From Subtercola vilae (GTDB taxonomy: Bacteria > Actinomycetota > Actinomycetes > Actinomycetales > Microbacteriaceae), in the NCBI RefSeq assembly GCF_004923255.1, contig NZ_QYRT01000003.1, positions 116,628-180,627 of the forward strand: DNA of 64,000 nucleotides, given 5' to 3'. Shown here piece after piece: positions 44,719 to 53,308 of this stretch (positions within the stretch are counted from its first letter, which is position 1; every line of letters begins with the position of its first letter). The translations under genes were made by a program, and so were the position numbers. The notes under the pieces are model-generated. The model did no database searches. It saw only the letters and a list, made by a program, of their open reading frames with translations, and was not told the DNA's origin.

Positions 44719-44874
44719 ATGAACAATCCTTACAACTGTAAGGCTTGCAACCACGCGTACGCGTCTTCGCTCACCGGGCTGAAGTGCATGAACTACGAGT
44801 GTCCCGAATACTTCAAGCCTGTCGAGGACGAGCGCGCTGCGCGCGCCGCGGAGAGACTTATTACTGACGCCTAG
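44719..44874 (+). CDS. Small Cys4 zinc-ribbon-like protein (51 aa)
   Basis: ATG 44719 to TAG 44872-44874 encodes 51 residues with CKAC near the N-terminus and CMNYEC about 13 residues later, so four cysteines are placed for one metal ion. The C-terminus is charged and helical (EDERAARAAERLITD). I recognise no named family. It is the last gene before the right island end and may be a small regulator. Confidence 0.55.
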   Translation: MNNPYNCKACNHAYASSLTGLKCMNYECPEYFKPVEDERAARAAERLITDA

Positions 44875-44884
44875 GTCAGCGGCG

Positions 44885-44903
44885 TGGCAACATTCTGGCA
44901 ACA
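44885..44903. repeat. Paired arm-type direct repeats at the right end of element 2
   Basis: TGGCAACA occurs at 44885-44892 and 44896-44903, again with an 11-bp period. The sequence differs from the TTGCCCACA boxes of element 1, so the two right ends may belong to different integrases. Confidence 0.55.
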
Positions 44904-45005
44904 CTTGGTCAGGAAGAACGGGAGTCAACGCCTCATTGTGTGAGTGAAAAAGCCCGTAAATATGCGGAAGCCAGAAGGCGAGGCTCGCCTTCGCGGCCTT
45001 GATTT

Positions 45006-45031
45006 GGGTTCAAATCCCACCGGTACCGCCA
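45006..45031 (+). repeat. attR: tRNA-Ser 3' end att repeat, copy 3
   Basis: These 26 bases equal 31927-31952. What follows is the original downstream sequence of the tRNA with its terminator, which fixes this as the right chromosomal border of the island. Confidence 0.93.
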
Positions 45032-45036
45032 CGATC

Positions 45037-45079
45037 AAACCCCCTACGCCCATTTGTCACAAGGATGTAGGGGGTTTTT
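45037..45079 (+). terminator. Original Rho-independent terminator of the tRNA-Ser gene
   Basis: AAACCCCCTAC (45037-45047) pairs with GTAGGGGGTTT (45067-45077), followed by a T-run to 45079. It is one of the few classical terminators in the window. It stands 6 bp after the att copy, as expected if it once ended the tRNA transcript. Confidence 0.9.
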
Positions 45080-45106
45080 GTGTGCCCACCCCACCCCAGC
45101 CCCCCG

Positions 45107-46282
45107 TCAGGCCGCCGTCGGAAGCGAGAGGTCGAAACGGCACCCGCCGGGCACGTTCCGAACGCTCACCGAACCGTTGTGGGCCTCGGCGATTCCCCGC
45201 ACGATGGCCAGCCCGAGCCCTGCGCCACTTGAGTGTGGCTCGGTGAGTGCCGAACCCGGCGTGGCCGCCGTTCCCGCCGAGAGACCGACGGCAGGGGTTC
45301 TGGCGGATGCGCCGCGCCAGCCCGGCTCGAACACCCGGGCCAGGTCTGCGTCGGGTATGCCCGATCCACCGTCGATCACCGAGAGCGACGCGTGACCGTC
45401 GAAGACATCGGCAGACACAGTGATCGGCGACGCGTGGGGGCTGTGCTGCAGCGCGTTCACGAGCAGGTTTGTGATGGCGCGGGAGAGTTCGCGGGCATCC
45501 GCTCGCACCACCACATCGCGGCGGAACGCTGATGCGACTCGTATCTCGCGCCCGGCAGCGAACGACTGAACGTCAGCGACCGCATCGCTGACGATGTCGA
45601 ACAACGAAACGTCGTCGAGGGTGAGCTGAAGCGTACCCGAGTCGATCTTCGACAGTTCGAAGAGATCGTCGACCATGCGGGAGAGCTGCTCGACCTGCGA
45701 ACGCATCTGCCGGTAGTAGCGCTGGGTGTCGTCTGCGAGGCCGTCTTCGAGCGACTCCGACATCGCGCGGAGCCCCGCGAGCGGCGTGCGGAGGTCGTGC
45801 GAGATCCAGGCCACGAGTTCACGACGGGAGGCCTCGAGCTGCGCTGTCTGCGCGTGTGCGTCGGCCAGACGGGCACTCGCCGAGACGAGCTCGGCGCCGA
45901 GTGCAGCGAGTTCGGCGGAGTAGTGGCGGCCCACCTCGTCAACACGCTCGCCGGCGCCGAGCTTGCGTGTGGCGGCTGACAGGGCGCGAGAGTTGCGCAC
46001 GATCATCCAGCCGAGAAGTGCGGCGAGAGCCAGCGAGACCACGCCCGCAATGGAGGCCACAGCCACAGCGACGGTCAAGTCGTGAGCGGAGAGATACATT
46101 GCATTCGCGACGGTGATCATGCTCGCAACAGCTGACAGCGTGACGGCCAGAACCACGACGCACAATTGCGCGAACAGGGATGCGCGGCGCAGTGCGAGAA
46201 GGAGAACCGAGGCACAACCGCCGATGACGATCGTGGTGACGAAGGCGATCAGGGCGACATCGGCGATGTCAGACAGCAGCAT
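45107..46282 (-). CDS. Sensor histidine kinase
   Basis: This 391-aa membrane kinase has four N-terminal hydrophobic segments (to about residue 95) with almost no extracellular domain, a HAMP-like/coiled linker, the phospho-acceptor H162 in WISHDLRTPLAG, and an ATPase domain with N-box LLVNALQHS and G-boxes GGSGI and GAGLGLAIV. The ATG at 46282 overlaps the response-regulator gene by 14 nt. The near absence of a sensor loop suggests sensing within the membrane. The signal is unknown. Confidence 0.9.
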   Translation of the reverse strand: MLLSDIADVALIAFVTTIVIGGCASVLLLALRRASLFAQLCVVVLAVTLSAVASMITVANAMYLSAHDLTVAVAVASIAGVVSLALAALLGWMIVRNSRALSAATRKLGAGERVDEVGRHYSAELAALGAELVSASARLADAHAQTAQLEASRRELVAWISHDLRTPLAGLRAMSESLEDGLADDTQRYYRQMRSQVEQLSRMVDDLFELSKIDSGTLQLTLDDVSLFDIVSDAVADVQSFAAGREIRVASAFRRDVVVRADARELSRAITNLLVNALQHSPHASPITVSADVFDGHASLSVIDGGSGIPDADLARVFEPGWRGASARTPAVGLSAGTAATPGSALTEPHSSGAGLGLAIVRGIAEAHNGSVSVRNVPGGCRFDLSLPTAA

Positions 46283-47009
46283 TGGTTCGCACCGCGCCTT
46301 CGAGCCGGTAACCGACACCCCACACCGTCGCGAGAACGAGGGGATGGGTGGGATCGACCTCGATCTTCTCTCGAAGTCTGCGCACGTGCACGGTGACCGT
46401 CGACAGGTCGCCGTGCGTCCAACCCCACACCGCTCGCAGCAGCTCTTCGCGGCCGAACACCTGGTTCGGTCGTTTGAGAAAGAAAGCGAGGAGATCGAAC
46501 TCGCGGGCGGTCAACGCGAGTGCCTCGCCCGCCCGCGCAGCGGTTCGTGCCGACGGGTCGAGGGTGAAGGCGCCGAACACGACCGGTGACTCGACAGCGA
46601 ATTCGACGATCGAACGGCGCAGAATCGACTGCACGCGCAACACGAGCTCCCGTGGTGAGAAGGGCTTCGTGAGGTAGTCGTCGGCGCCGGCCTGGAGCCC
46701 GAGAATTCTGTCTTCTTCTGTTCCGAGCGCGGTGAGCAGGATGACCGGCACCGCCGAGTTCGCTCGAATACGCCTGCACACCTCAACGCCATCGATGCCA
46801 GGCAGCATCCTGTCGAGAACAACGAGATCGGGCGGTGTCTGCATCACCCGCTGGAGTGCTGTGAAACCGTCAGCCACCGCATCAACGATGAAACCGGCGG
46901 CCCGCAGGTACGTTGCCGCCACCTCTGAGACGGTGGGATCGTCTTCGACGACGAGTACGCGCCGGTCGAGCAAGGCGTGATTGTGCGTCTCCTCCTGCAG
47001 TGTGCTCAC
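46269..47009 (-). CDS. OmpR-family response regulator
   Basis: The 246-aa protein has a receiver domain with phospho-acceptor D66 (VVLDRMLPG), the conserved K in YLTKPFSPREL, and a C-terminal winged helix (ALTAREFDLLAFFLKRPNQV, then TVTVHVRRLREKIE). A GTG at 47009 starts it. It is translated together with the kinase that follows. Its targets may include itself and the divergent ECF sigma factor gene 113 bp away, though this is not shown by the sequence. Confidence 0.92.
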   Translation of the reverse strand: MSTLQEETHNHALLDRRVLVVEDDPTVSEVAATYLRAAGFIVDAVADGFTALQRVMQTPPDLVVLDRMLPGIDGVEVCRRIRANSAVPVILLTALGTEEDRILGLQAGADDYLTKPFSPRELVLRVQSILRRSIVEFAVESPVVFGAFTLDPSARTAARAGEALALTAREFDLLAFFLKRPNQVFGREELLRAVWGWTHGDLSTVTVHVRRLREKIEVDPTHPLVLATVWGVGYRLEGAVRTNAAV

Positions 47010-47121
47010 TCCATCACAGTAGGTGTACGGTCGTCGTCGACCTAGGCATCAACCGCAACCGTTCGCATTCTGTAAGGGTTTCGTGGGCCGCTGGCGTGGC
47101 TCACCGGCCTACCGTCACATC

Positions 47122-47715
47122 ATGACAAGCGAAGTCGAGACCTCGGATGTGCTCCTCGCCCGCAGCTGCGGAGGAGACAATGACGCATTCGCGGCCCTGT
47201 ATGAGCGGTGCTTCGGCCGGGTCTTCGAATCGGTGCGGAGCGTGTTGCGTGACCCTGCCCAGTCGGAGGAGGTTGCCCAGGAGGTGATGCTCGAGGCCTG
47301 GCAGAACGGTGCGAAGTTCGATGCCGGGCAGGCTCAGGTGTCGACCTGGCTGGGCGTCATCGCACGCCGCCGAGCAATCGACCGCGTACGTGCCTCGCAG
47401 GCGAGTCGCACCCGCGATCTCCGAATCGGCATTCGCGACTGGCAGGAGCACATCGACGATGTGGCGCTCTCTGTTGAAACTCGCCTGCGAGTAGAGGGAG
47501 TGTTGCTCGCTCTGCGCGACATTCCGGTGCTGCAGCGACGGGCGATCGAACTGTGTTATTTCGACGACTACAGCCGCGTCGAAGTCGCTCGCGCGCTCAA
47601 CGTGCCACTCAGCACCGCCAATTGGCGTATTCGCGAAGGCCTCACGCGCCTCCGGGCGCTGCTCGCCCCCGACGTCATTCCCGATGAGGCGCGCGCCGAT
47701 ACCAAAAGCCGATAG
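47122..47715 (+). CDS. RNA polymerase ECF sigma factor
   Basis: The 197-aa protein has region 2 (DAFAALYERCFGRVFESV, then AQEVMLEAWQNGAKFD and VSTWLGVIARRRAIDRVR) and region 4 (VLQRRAIELCYFDDYSRVEV, then LSTANWRIREGLTRLR). It resembles SigK-type factors. No anti-sigma gene follows; instead an MMPL exporter begins 47 bp later, which may be under its control. The start at ATG 47122 is chosen because residues before it lack family similarity. Confidence 0.88.
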   Translation: MTSEVETSDVLLARSCGGDNDAFAALYERCFGRVFESVRSVLRDPAQSEEVAQEVMLEAWQNGAKFDAGQAQVSTWLGVIARRRAIDRVRASQASRTRDLRIGIRDWQEHIDDVALSVETRLRVEGVLLALRDIPVLQRRAIELCYFDDYSRVEVARALNVPLSTANWRIREGLTRLRALLAPDVIPDEARADTKSR

Positions 47716-47762
47716 GTTGCCTACTATCCGGGAGGTTTCCTGGAGGCGAGCTGGGGGACACA

Positions 47763-50054
47763 TTGGCCACTCTGTTGTATGCAATCGGACGATTCTCGGC
47801 ACGCCGACATTACCTCGTCATCGTGGTCTGGATCGTGCTGCTCGCCGGCGGCGCTGTCGCTTCCAAAGCGGTCGGCGACCACTTTGAGGCTTCGGTGTCG
47901 ATTCCCGGCACGCAATCGCAGAACGCAAATGACATGCTGGCGGCGCGTTTCCCGGCGCTGAACGATGCGAGCACCAAGGTGGTGTTCGTCGCTCCCGCAG
48001 GCACGACGATCGCAGACGATGCAGCAGCCGTCACGGCCGTCTCCGCGCAGCTCGCCAAAATACCCGGGGTGAGCGTCTCTGACCCGTTCAGCTCGAAGGT
48101 CTTGTACGCGGTTCAGGTTTCACAAGACCAGCGCACCGCCTACATCGGTCTCACCTACGACAAGGCGAGCACCGCGCTGACGGATGCCGATGCCTCCGCC
48201 GTGGCTGCGATCGCTGACACTCTGCAGAGCCACAATCTGACCGTGGCGTACTCGGGGTACCCGCTGCCCGCGGCCACCGGTGGCATCTCGGCCCCGGAAG
48301 GCATCGGCTTTCTGCTCGCCTTCGTGATTCTGACGATCACCTTCGGTTCACTCCTTGCCGCCGGTATGCCCCTTCTGACCGCTGTCATCGGCGTCTCGAT
48401 CTCGGGCTCGCTCATCACTCTGCTCGCCTCGGTGCTTCCGCTCTCGTCGACGGCTCCGGTTCTCGCCTCGATGCTCGGCCTCGCCGTGGGCATCGACTAC
48501 GCACTCTTCATCGCCTCACGGCATCGCACGCAGCTGGCGACGGGCATGAAAGTAATCGACTCGATCGCTCTCGCCACGGCTACGGCCGGAAGCGCAGTGG
48601 TCTTCGCGGCCCTGACGGTGATCATCGCCCTGCTCGGCCTGTACGTAGTGAACATTCCGTTCCTCTCGGCGATGGGTCTCGGCGCCGCGATCGCTGTGAT
48701 CGTGGCCATGGCTCTGTCGCTCACGCTGCTGCCCGCGGTTCTCGGGCTCTGCGGCAAGACCCTCATTCCCCGGGCCAACTCACGCGCGGCACTGCGGGGT
48801 GCACTCGTTGCAGTGGCGGGCAGCAAGCCGACCCTCGGGTCGCGGTGGGTCACGCTGGTCACCCGGCGCCCGTGGATCGCGGTGGGCGCCGTCATCGTCG
48901 GCCTCGGTCTCGTCGCGGCGCCCGCGCTGACGGGCGGGCTCAAGTTCACGATGCCCGACGCCGGTTCGAACCCTGCGGCGTCGACCAGTCGCCAGGCGTA
49001 CGACATGCTCACCGCAGGCTTTGGGCCGGGAAACAACGGCCCCCTGCTCGTGACGGCAGATCTCAGCGGTGCCAAGAGCACCGACCCCGCGGGCATGGCG
49101 GCGGCGTTCACAACCGCCTTCGCCGGCATCTCCGACATCTCATATGCCAGTGCACCGAGCGTGAACCCTGCGGGCAATACGGCGTACCTCGTCATCATTC
49201 CGAGCAGTGCCCCCGATTCGGATGCCACGACCACGCTCGTGACATCGGTTCGTGATCGCGCCGCGGCATTCCAGGCGGCGAATGGCTACACCTATGAGGT
49301 GACCGGTACGACAGCCGTCAACATCGACGTCTCGCAGAAGCTGGCAGCCGCACTGCTGCCGTTCGGCCTCGTCGTCGTGGGTCTCTGCCTCCTGCTCCTG
49401 CTCCTCGTGTTCCGCTCGCTCGCGGTTCCGCTCACCGCAGCCCTGGGATTCCTGCTGTCGCTCGCCGCATCACTGGGCGTCGTCGTACTGGTGTTTCAGA
49501 ATGGCGTGTTCGCGAGCATCCTGGGCGTGGAGAAGGTGGGGCCGGTCATCAGCTTCCTGCCGATTCTCGTGATGGCCGTTCTGTTCGGCCTCGCCATGGA
49601 CTACCAGGTCTTTCTGGTTTCGCGCATTCGCGAAGAGTTCACCAATACGGGTGACGCGCGCGCGTCTGTGCAAACTGGGTTCGTGGGTGCCGCCCGCGTG
49701 GTCACGGCTGCAGCGCTGATTATGTTCTGTGTCTTTGCCTCATTCGTTCCCGGCCAGGGCCCGGCGCTGCAGCCCATCGCCCTCGCGCTCGCGGTGGGTG
49801 TCTTCTTCGACGCCTTCCTCGTGCGCATGACCCTCGTGCCGGCGGTATTGATGCTGCTCGGCGACAAAGCCTGGTACCTGCCGCGCTGGCTCGACCGCAT
49901 TCTGCCCAACGTCGACATCGAAGGCGAGAAGGTGCACCGGATGCTCGCCGACCGGGCTGCTCGGGCAGCCCTCGACTCGCCGGCTGAACCGGCTGAACCG
50001 GCTGCCCCCGAGGCCGACGATCCCCAGGCCGCCCCGGTGGGAGCTGCCCTCTGA
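47763..50054 (+). CDS. MMPL-family RND transporter
   Basis: The 763-aa protein has the MMPL layout: a first membrane helix, an extracytoplasmic domain, six helices, a second domain and five helices. MMPL signatures are visible in LGLAVGIDYALFIASRHR and in LFGLAMDYQVFLVSRIREEF, both containing the Asp-Tyr pair used for proton relay. It starts at TTG with a GGGGG site upstream. The C-terminus is Pro/Ala-rich. It may export lipids or drugs; the sigma gene upstream suggests stress-dependent expression. Confidence 0.88.
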   Translation: MATLLYAIGRFSARRHYLVIVVWIVLLAGGAVASKAVGDHFEASVSIPGTQSQNANDMLAARFPALNDASTKVVFVAPAGTTIADDAAAVTAVSAQLAKIPGVSVSDPFSSKVLYAVQVSQDQRTAYIGLTYDKASTALTDADASAVAAIADTLQSHNLTVAYSGYPLPAATGGISAPEGIGFLLAFVILTITFGSLLAAGMPLLTAVIGVSISGSLITLLASVLPLSSTAPVLASMLGLAVGIDYALFIASRHRTQLATGMKVIDSIALATATAGSAVVFAALTVIIALLGLYVVNIPFLSAMGLGAAIAVIVAMALSLTLLPAVLGLCGKTLIPRANSRAALRGALVAVAGSKPTLGSRWVTLVTRRPWIAVGAVIVGLGLVAAPALTGGLKFTMPDAGSNPAASTSRQAYDMLTAGFGPGNNGPLLVTADLSGAKSTDPAGMAAAFTTAFAGISDISYASAPSVNPAGNTAYLVIIPSSAPDSDATTTLVTSVRDRAAAFQAANGYTYEVTGTTAVNIDVSQKLAAALLPFGLVVVGLCLLLLLLVFRSLAVPLTAALGFLLSLAASLGVVVLVFQNGVFASILGVEKVGPVISFLPILVMAVLFGLAMDYQVFLVSRIREEFTNTGDARASVQTGFVGAARVVTAAALIMFCVFASFVPGQGPALQPIALALAVGVFFDAFLVRMTLVPAVLMLLGDKAWYLPRWLDRILPNVDIEGEKVHRMLADRAARAALDSPAEPAEPAAPEADDPQAAPVGAAL

Positions 50055-50183
50055 CGAACAATACGGCTCGCGCAACCGCAACATAGGCTCCGCCCGGGCG
50101 GGTTCGTCGACGCGCCCTCTGCCGCTCTGCCGACGTGGGCCCTGTTCATTCGCGACCTGCGCTACAGCGGCGATAATGACGGT

Positions 50184-50900
50184 GTGGAACTCATATTTGT
50201 ACACGGCGCTCTGGTGCGCGACGGGCAGTGGTGGTGGCAGCGGAGTGCCGACGTGCTGGAGAACCGCACGGGCATCCGGAGCCGGGCTCTGCTGCTGCCC
50301 TCGTGCGGCGAGATCACGCCAGAGCAGACGGCGGGCGGCCTGGCTGCTGACGCGGCGGCGCTGCGAGCCGAACTCGACAGCGTCGATGCGGACGAGGGCG
50401 CCATCGTCGTCGGTCACTCATACGGCGGAACAGTGATCGCGGAGGCGGGCCAGCATCCTGCTGTGAAACATCTGCTCTACGTGTCGTCGTACCTGCCGGA
50501 GGTTGGCCAGTCGCAGGGCATGATCATGAGCGACGAGGCAGACCCGGTGTCGATCGGCATGAACGACGACGGCACGCTCGGGGTTGCGGGGTACGACGAG
50601 GCGTCGTTCGCGGCCCGGTTTCTGCACGATGCAGACGCGCAGGTGAGGCACGAGGCGTGGCAGCGGGTGACGACGCAGGCTGTCGAGGCCTTCATGACGC
50701 CGACGAGCCGGGCCGGGTGGCAGAACGTCGATTCGACGTACCTCGTGTGCGGCGACGATCGCAGCACGTCGGTGTCTCTTCAGCGCCTGCACGCGGCACG
50801 GGCCACCCGCTCGGCTGAACTGCCCACGGGGCATCACCCGTTTCTGTCCCGCCCTGAGATGGTGGTAGACCACCTGCAGGCGATGCTGCGCTCGGCCTGA
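50184..50900 (+). CDS. Alpha/beta-fold hydrolase
   Basis: The 238-aa protein starts at GTG with the strand MELIFVHGALVRDGQWWW, has the nucleophile elbow VGHSYGG, and ends with a His in LPTGHHPFLSRPEMV, giving the Ser-Asp/Glu-His triad of the family. Many such proteins are esterases or haloperoxidase-like; the substrate cannot be read. It is monocistronic and convergent with the oxidoreductase gene. Confidence 0.85.
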   Translation: MELIFVHGALVRDGQWWWQRSADVLENRTGIRSRALLLPSCGEITPEQTAGGLAADAAALRAELDSVDADEGAIVVGHSYGGTVIAEAGQHPAVKHLLYVSSYLPEVGQSQGMIMSDEADPVSIGMNDDGTLGVAGYDEASFAARFLHDADAQVRHEAWQRVTTQAVEAFMTPTSRAGWQNVDSTYLVCGDDRSTSVSLQRLHAARATRSAELPTGHHPFLSRPEMVVDHLQAMLRSA

Positions 50901-50930
50901 GCCGGCCGACGTCATCGGCCGGCTCACTGG

Positions 50931-51554
50931 TCAGATCGCCGTGGTCTTGGCGCCCAGGGCGACGTCGAATCCGGCGCCGTTCTGGGCCAGGCCCACCAGC
51001 AGAATGCCGGCCCATTCGAGGGCGTGGGCCATTCCGATTCCGCCGGCGTCGAGGGCCCGCATGTTGAGGCTTTCGACGAACTCCGCGAAACGTGCTTTCG
51101 CCTCGGCGTTGTCGCCGGCGAACAACAGGTCGACGGGCTTGTTTTCGGCGATCACGCCACCGAAGATCGAGTTGAACGCCTTTATGACGTGTGCGCTCCC
51201 GGGGGCTGCGGCGGCGATCTGCTGGGAGATCGAGTTGCCCGGGGTGGTCACGACGCCGCTGGCGTCGGCGTTGAACGGGTTGGTGATGTCGACGAGCGTC
51301 TTGCCATCGAGAGCGTCGCCGAACTGGGTGACAGCGTCGACTGCGCCGGCGTAGAGAACGGCGACGATGACGATGTCGCCCGCCGGCCGTGCCCCGAAAG
51401 TGCCGACGGTGGTTCCATTGCCGAGCTGATCGGCGAGGGCTTTGGCTGTCGCGGTATTGCGGCTCAGAAGCTCGACGGTGTGGCCGTGCTGTACAGCGCG
51501 GTTGCCGATGGCGGTGGCCATGTTGCCTGAGCCGATGATGCTGATGGTGGTCAT
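50931..51554 (-). CDS. NADP(+)-binding oxidoreductase, F420-reductase-like
   Basis: The 207-aa protein starts MTTISIIGSGNMATAIGNRA, a Rossmann motif followed by SRNT in place for NADP binding, then VIVAVLYAGAV, LVDITNPFN and VIKAFNSIFGG, the pattern of NADPH-dependent F420 reductases and their relatives. Whether it uses F420 is uncertain. It is divergent from a TetR gene with repeated GC-rich operator-like motifs between, so the TetR protein probably controls it. Confidence 0.82.
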   Translation of the reverse strand: MTTISIIGSGNMATAIGNRAVQHGHTVELLSRNTATAKALADQLGNGTTVGTFGARPAGDIVIVAVLYAGAVDAVTQFGDALDGKTLVDITNPFNADASGVVTTPGNSISQQIAAAAPGSAHVIKAFNSIFGGVIAENKPVDLLFAGDNAEAKARFAEFVESLNMRALDAGGIGMAHALEWAGILLVGLAQNGAGFDVALGAKTTAI

Positions 51555-51610
51555 GACGAGTGTTCTTTCCTGGTGCATTGTCGAGGTGATCGTGCAGTCT
51601 GTTCCCTCAA

Positions 51611-51650
51611 CCGGAGGGGTACCTCAGTTTATTCCGGAGGGACCCCTCGG
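51611..51650. promoter_or_regulatory. Operator-like repeats between the oxidoreductase and TetR genes
   Basis: CCGGAGGGGTACCTC (51611-51625) and CCGGAGGGACCCCTCGG (51634-51650) are related copies, each nearly palindromic. They lie in the shared promoter region of the two divergent genes and suit a TetR dimer. Confidence 0.55.
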
Positions 51651-51671
51651 TTTTCGAGGTACATTGACGGA

Positions 51672-52334
51672 ATGAGTATCAGTGACCGTGAGCCGTCTCG
51701 GGTGCCTCGGCGCCGCGACGCCAGGGAGAGCCACGACAGGCTCATTTCGGCGGCGCAACGTGAGTTCACCGCCCGAGGCGTGAATGCCTCATTGGAGAGA
51801 ATCGCACGCGACGCCGAGGTCTCCATCGGCACCCTGTATCGCCACTTCCCGACCCGCCTCGACCTGCTGATGGCCGCGCTTCGGCCTCAACTCGGGCAGT
51901 TTCTCGAAGGCGCCACGAGCGCGATGGAGATCGACGATCCGTGGAACGGCTTCGTCTACTACCTCGAGAACCTGTTTCGCGTTCAGGCGGGAGACCGGGG
52001 TTTCAACGACTTTCTCTCCCGACGCTTTCCCGGCAATGCTGAGACCGAGCGCATCCACGACCTGATGTGCCAGCAGATCGACGATGTGCTCACCCGGGCT
52101 CAGGATGCCGGCGCAGCACGGCCCGACATCACCTTGGCCGACATCGTCAATCTCATCTGGTCGAACGGTCGGATGATCGATGCCACGAACACCACAGCGC
52201 CGAACGCGTGGCGGCGTCACCTCTACCTGATGCTCGATGCCTACCGAGCCGAGCGGGCGCATCCGATTCCTGAGCCGCCGATGACAGAGGAGCAGCTGTA
52301 CGACGCCATGGTGCATCTCAGCGAAGCCAGCTGA
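51672..52334 (+). CDS. TetR/AcrR-family transcriptional regulator
   Basis: The 220-aa protein has an N-terminal HTH (GVNASLERIARDAEVSIGTL, then YRHFPTRLDLLMAAL) and a helical C-terminal domain of the kind often seen in TetR regulators beside oxidoreductases. ATG 51672 is preferred over a GTG further up because the upstream residues run through the operator-like repeats. It very probably represses the divergent oxidoreductase and itself. Confidence 0.88.
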   Translation: MSISDREPSRVPRRRDARESHDRLISAAQREFTARGVNASLERIARDAEVSIGTLYRHFPTRLDLLMAALRPQLGQFLEGATSAMEIDDPWNGFVYYLENLFRVQAGDRGFNDFLSRRFPGNAETERIHDLMCQQIDDVLTRAQDAGAARPDITLADIVNLIWSNGRMIDATNTTAPNAWRRHLYLMLDAYRAERAHPIPEPPMTEEQLYDAMVHLSEAS

Positions 52335-52392
52335 AGAGCGAAGCACCCTGAGCGGCGGCGGCGACGCTGTCTGGCTGGTTGCGCTGCAGAAT

Positions 52393-52548
52393 CTAGACCA
52401 GCAGCCGGCGTGCGGTAGCCAGCAGATTGGCTACCTCGGGGTATGCCAAGACGTAGGTGACCTTGCTGCCTTTGCGGGCGGCGATGACGACGTTGTTTCG
52501 TCGCAGGATGGCCAGGTGGCCCGAGAGGCATGACGATTGCTGATGTTT
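52393..52548 (-). pseudogene. ArsR-family regulator, C-terminal remnant
   Basis: On the minus strand, the stretch SSCLSGHLAILRRNNVVIAA, then RKGSKVTYVLAYPEVANLL, ends at a TAG (52393-52395). This is the second half of an ArsR-type winged helix (recognition helix and wing). An in-frame TGA lies just upstream and no start is present, so the first half has been lost. Confidence 0.7.
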
Positions 52549-52640
52549 TCATAGAGCGGCCAACTCACAGCTTCGGATTTCTTGATATGACAAATTTATG
52601 AATTCATGATTTTGCAACTTTTTCAGCGTAGGTTGACTGC

Positions 52641-53291
52641 ATGAATCTTCTGCGCGACTTCGACGGCACAGTGATGAGCATGCGCAAAGTCGTTGCGGAT
52701 TACCCCAAGTTCGCCCGACGAAACAACGGCGACGCCTTCACCGACAACGAAGCAATCACCCTGCTTCGCCAGCGCGAACTCGAGTGGTCGTACGGTCTCG
52801 TGCCAGCCAGCAGTTGGCCCGCAGCGAGTACCGCCGAAGAGCGGTTGCTGTCGATCTATGACGTGCTCAACGACTGGTTTCATCGTGACGACTACCAGAC
52901 GTGCGTCATCATCACGTTGGCCATCGAGATGGCGAGGCAGGGCACGCTCAGTACCGAGAGCCTCGACTACATCGACCACGTTCGTGAAATGATCGGTGCC
53001 TTTGCGATCGAGCTGCAACTGAGAGACCCTGTCGGGTTCGCTCTGTCATGGCGCGTGCTGATGAAGGGTGCCATTCTCGCGGCCGTGGACGGCGATATCG
53101 ACGCGGCATTGCGCGCCAAGAGTATGGCTTACAGCCTCATTCGTCGCCACATTTCGTCGAGCGAATTCGACTATGAGCTCGACTATCAGACCATCGTGCC
53201 GTCAGCTGCCCGGGCTGTGGCCGCCGCATCGGCTGTCTCGCCAGAAGCAAAAGAACTCGCGAGTGCGATCGAATGGCTCGAATTCGGTTGA
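52641..53291 (+). CDS. Unknown helical protein, TetR-C-terminal-like without an HTH
   Basis: This 216-aa protein is unrecognised as a family. Its middle part (AEERLLSIYDVLNDWFHRDD, then YQTCVIITLAIEMARQG) resembles the ligand domain of TetR regulators, but the first 60 residues lack a helix-turn-helix. The upstream region is AT-rich and contains a perfect ATGAATTCAT palindrome at 52598-52607. It could be a ligand-binding or partner protein derived from a regulator. Confidence 0.6.
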   Translation: MNLLRDFDGTVMSMRKVVADYPKFARRNNGDAFTDNEAITLLRQRELEWSYGLVPASSWPAASTAEERLLSIYDVLNDWFHRDDYQTCVIITLAIEMARQGTLSTESLDYIDHVREMIGAFAIELQLRDPVGFALSWRVLMKGAILAAVDGDIDAALRAKSMAYSLIRRHISSSEFDYELDYQTIVPSAARAVAAASAVSPEAKELASAIEWLEFG

Positions 53292-53308
53292 CACGCTAGG
53301 GCTGAGTC

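Larger units (their letters stand above)
31953..45031. mobile_element. Tandem genomic island at tRNA-Ser(CGA)
   Basis: About 13.1 kb of foreign DNA separates the tRNA from its terminator. An internal att copy at 40719-40752 divides it into element 1 (31953-40742, AbiE remnant, stress operon, IS, nuclease) and element 2 (40743-45031, TA pair, two-gene module, HTH, Cys4 protein). The left ends of both elements are alike over about 60 bp. No integrase gene is visible; many genes are broken. Parts of the island (for example 32880-33100 and 44640-45000) look less GC-rich than the flanks. The boundaries rest on exact repeats and are firm; independent mobility is doubtful. Confidence 0.9.
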
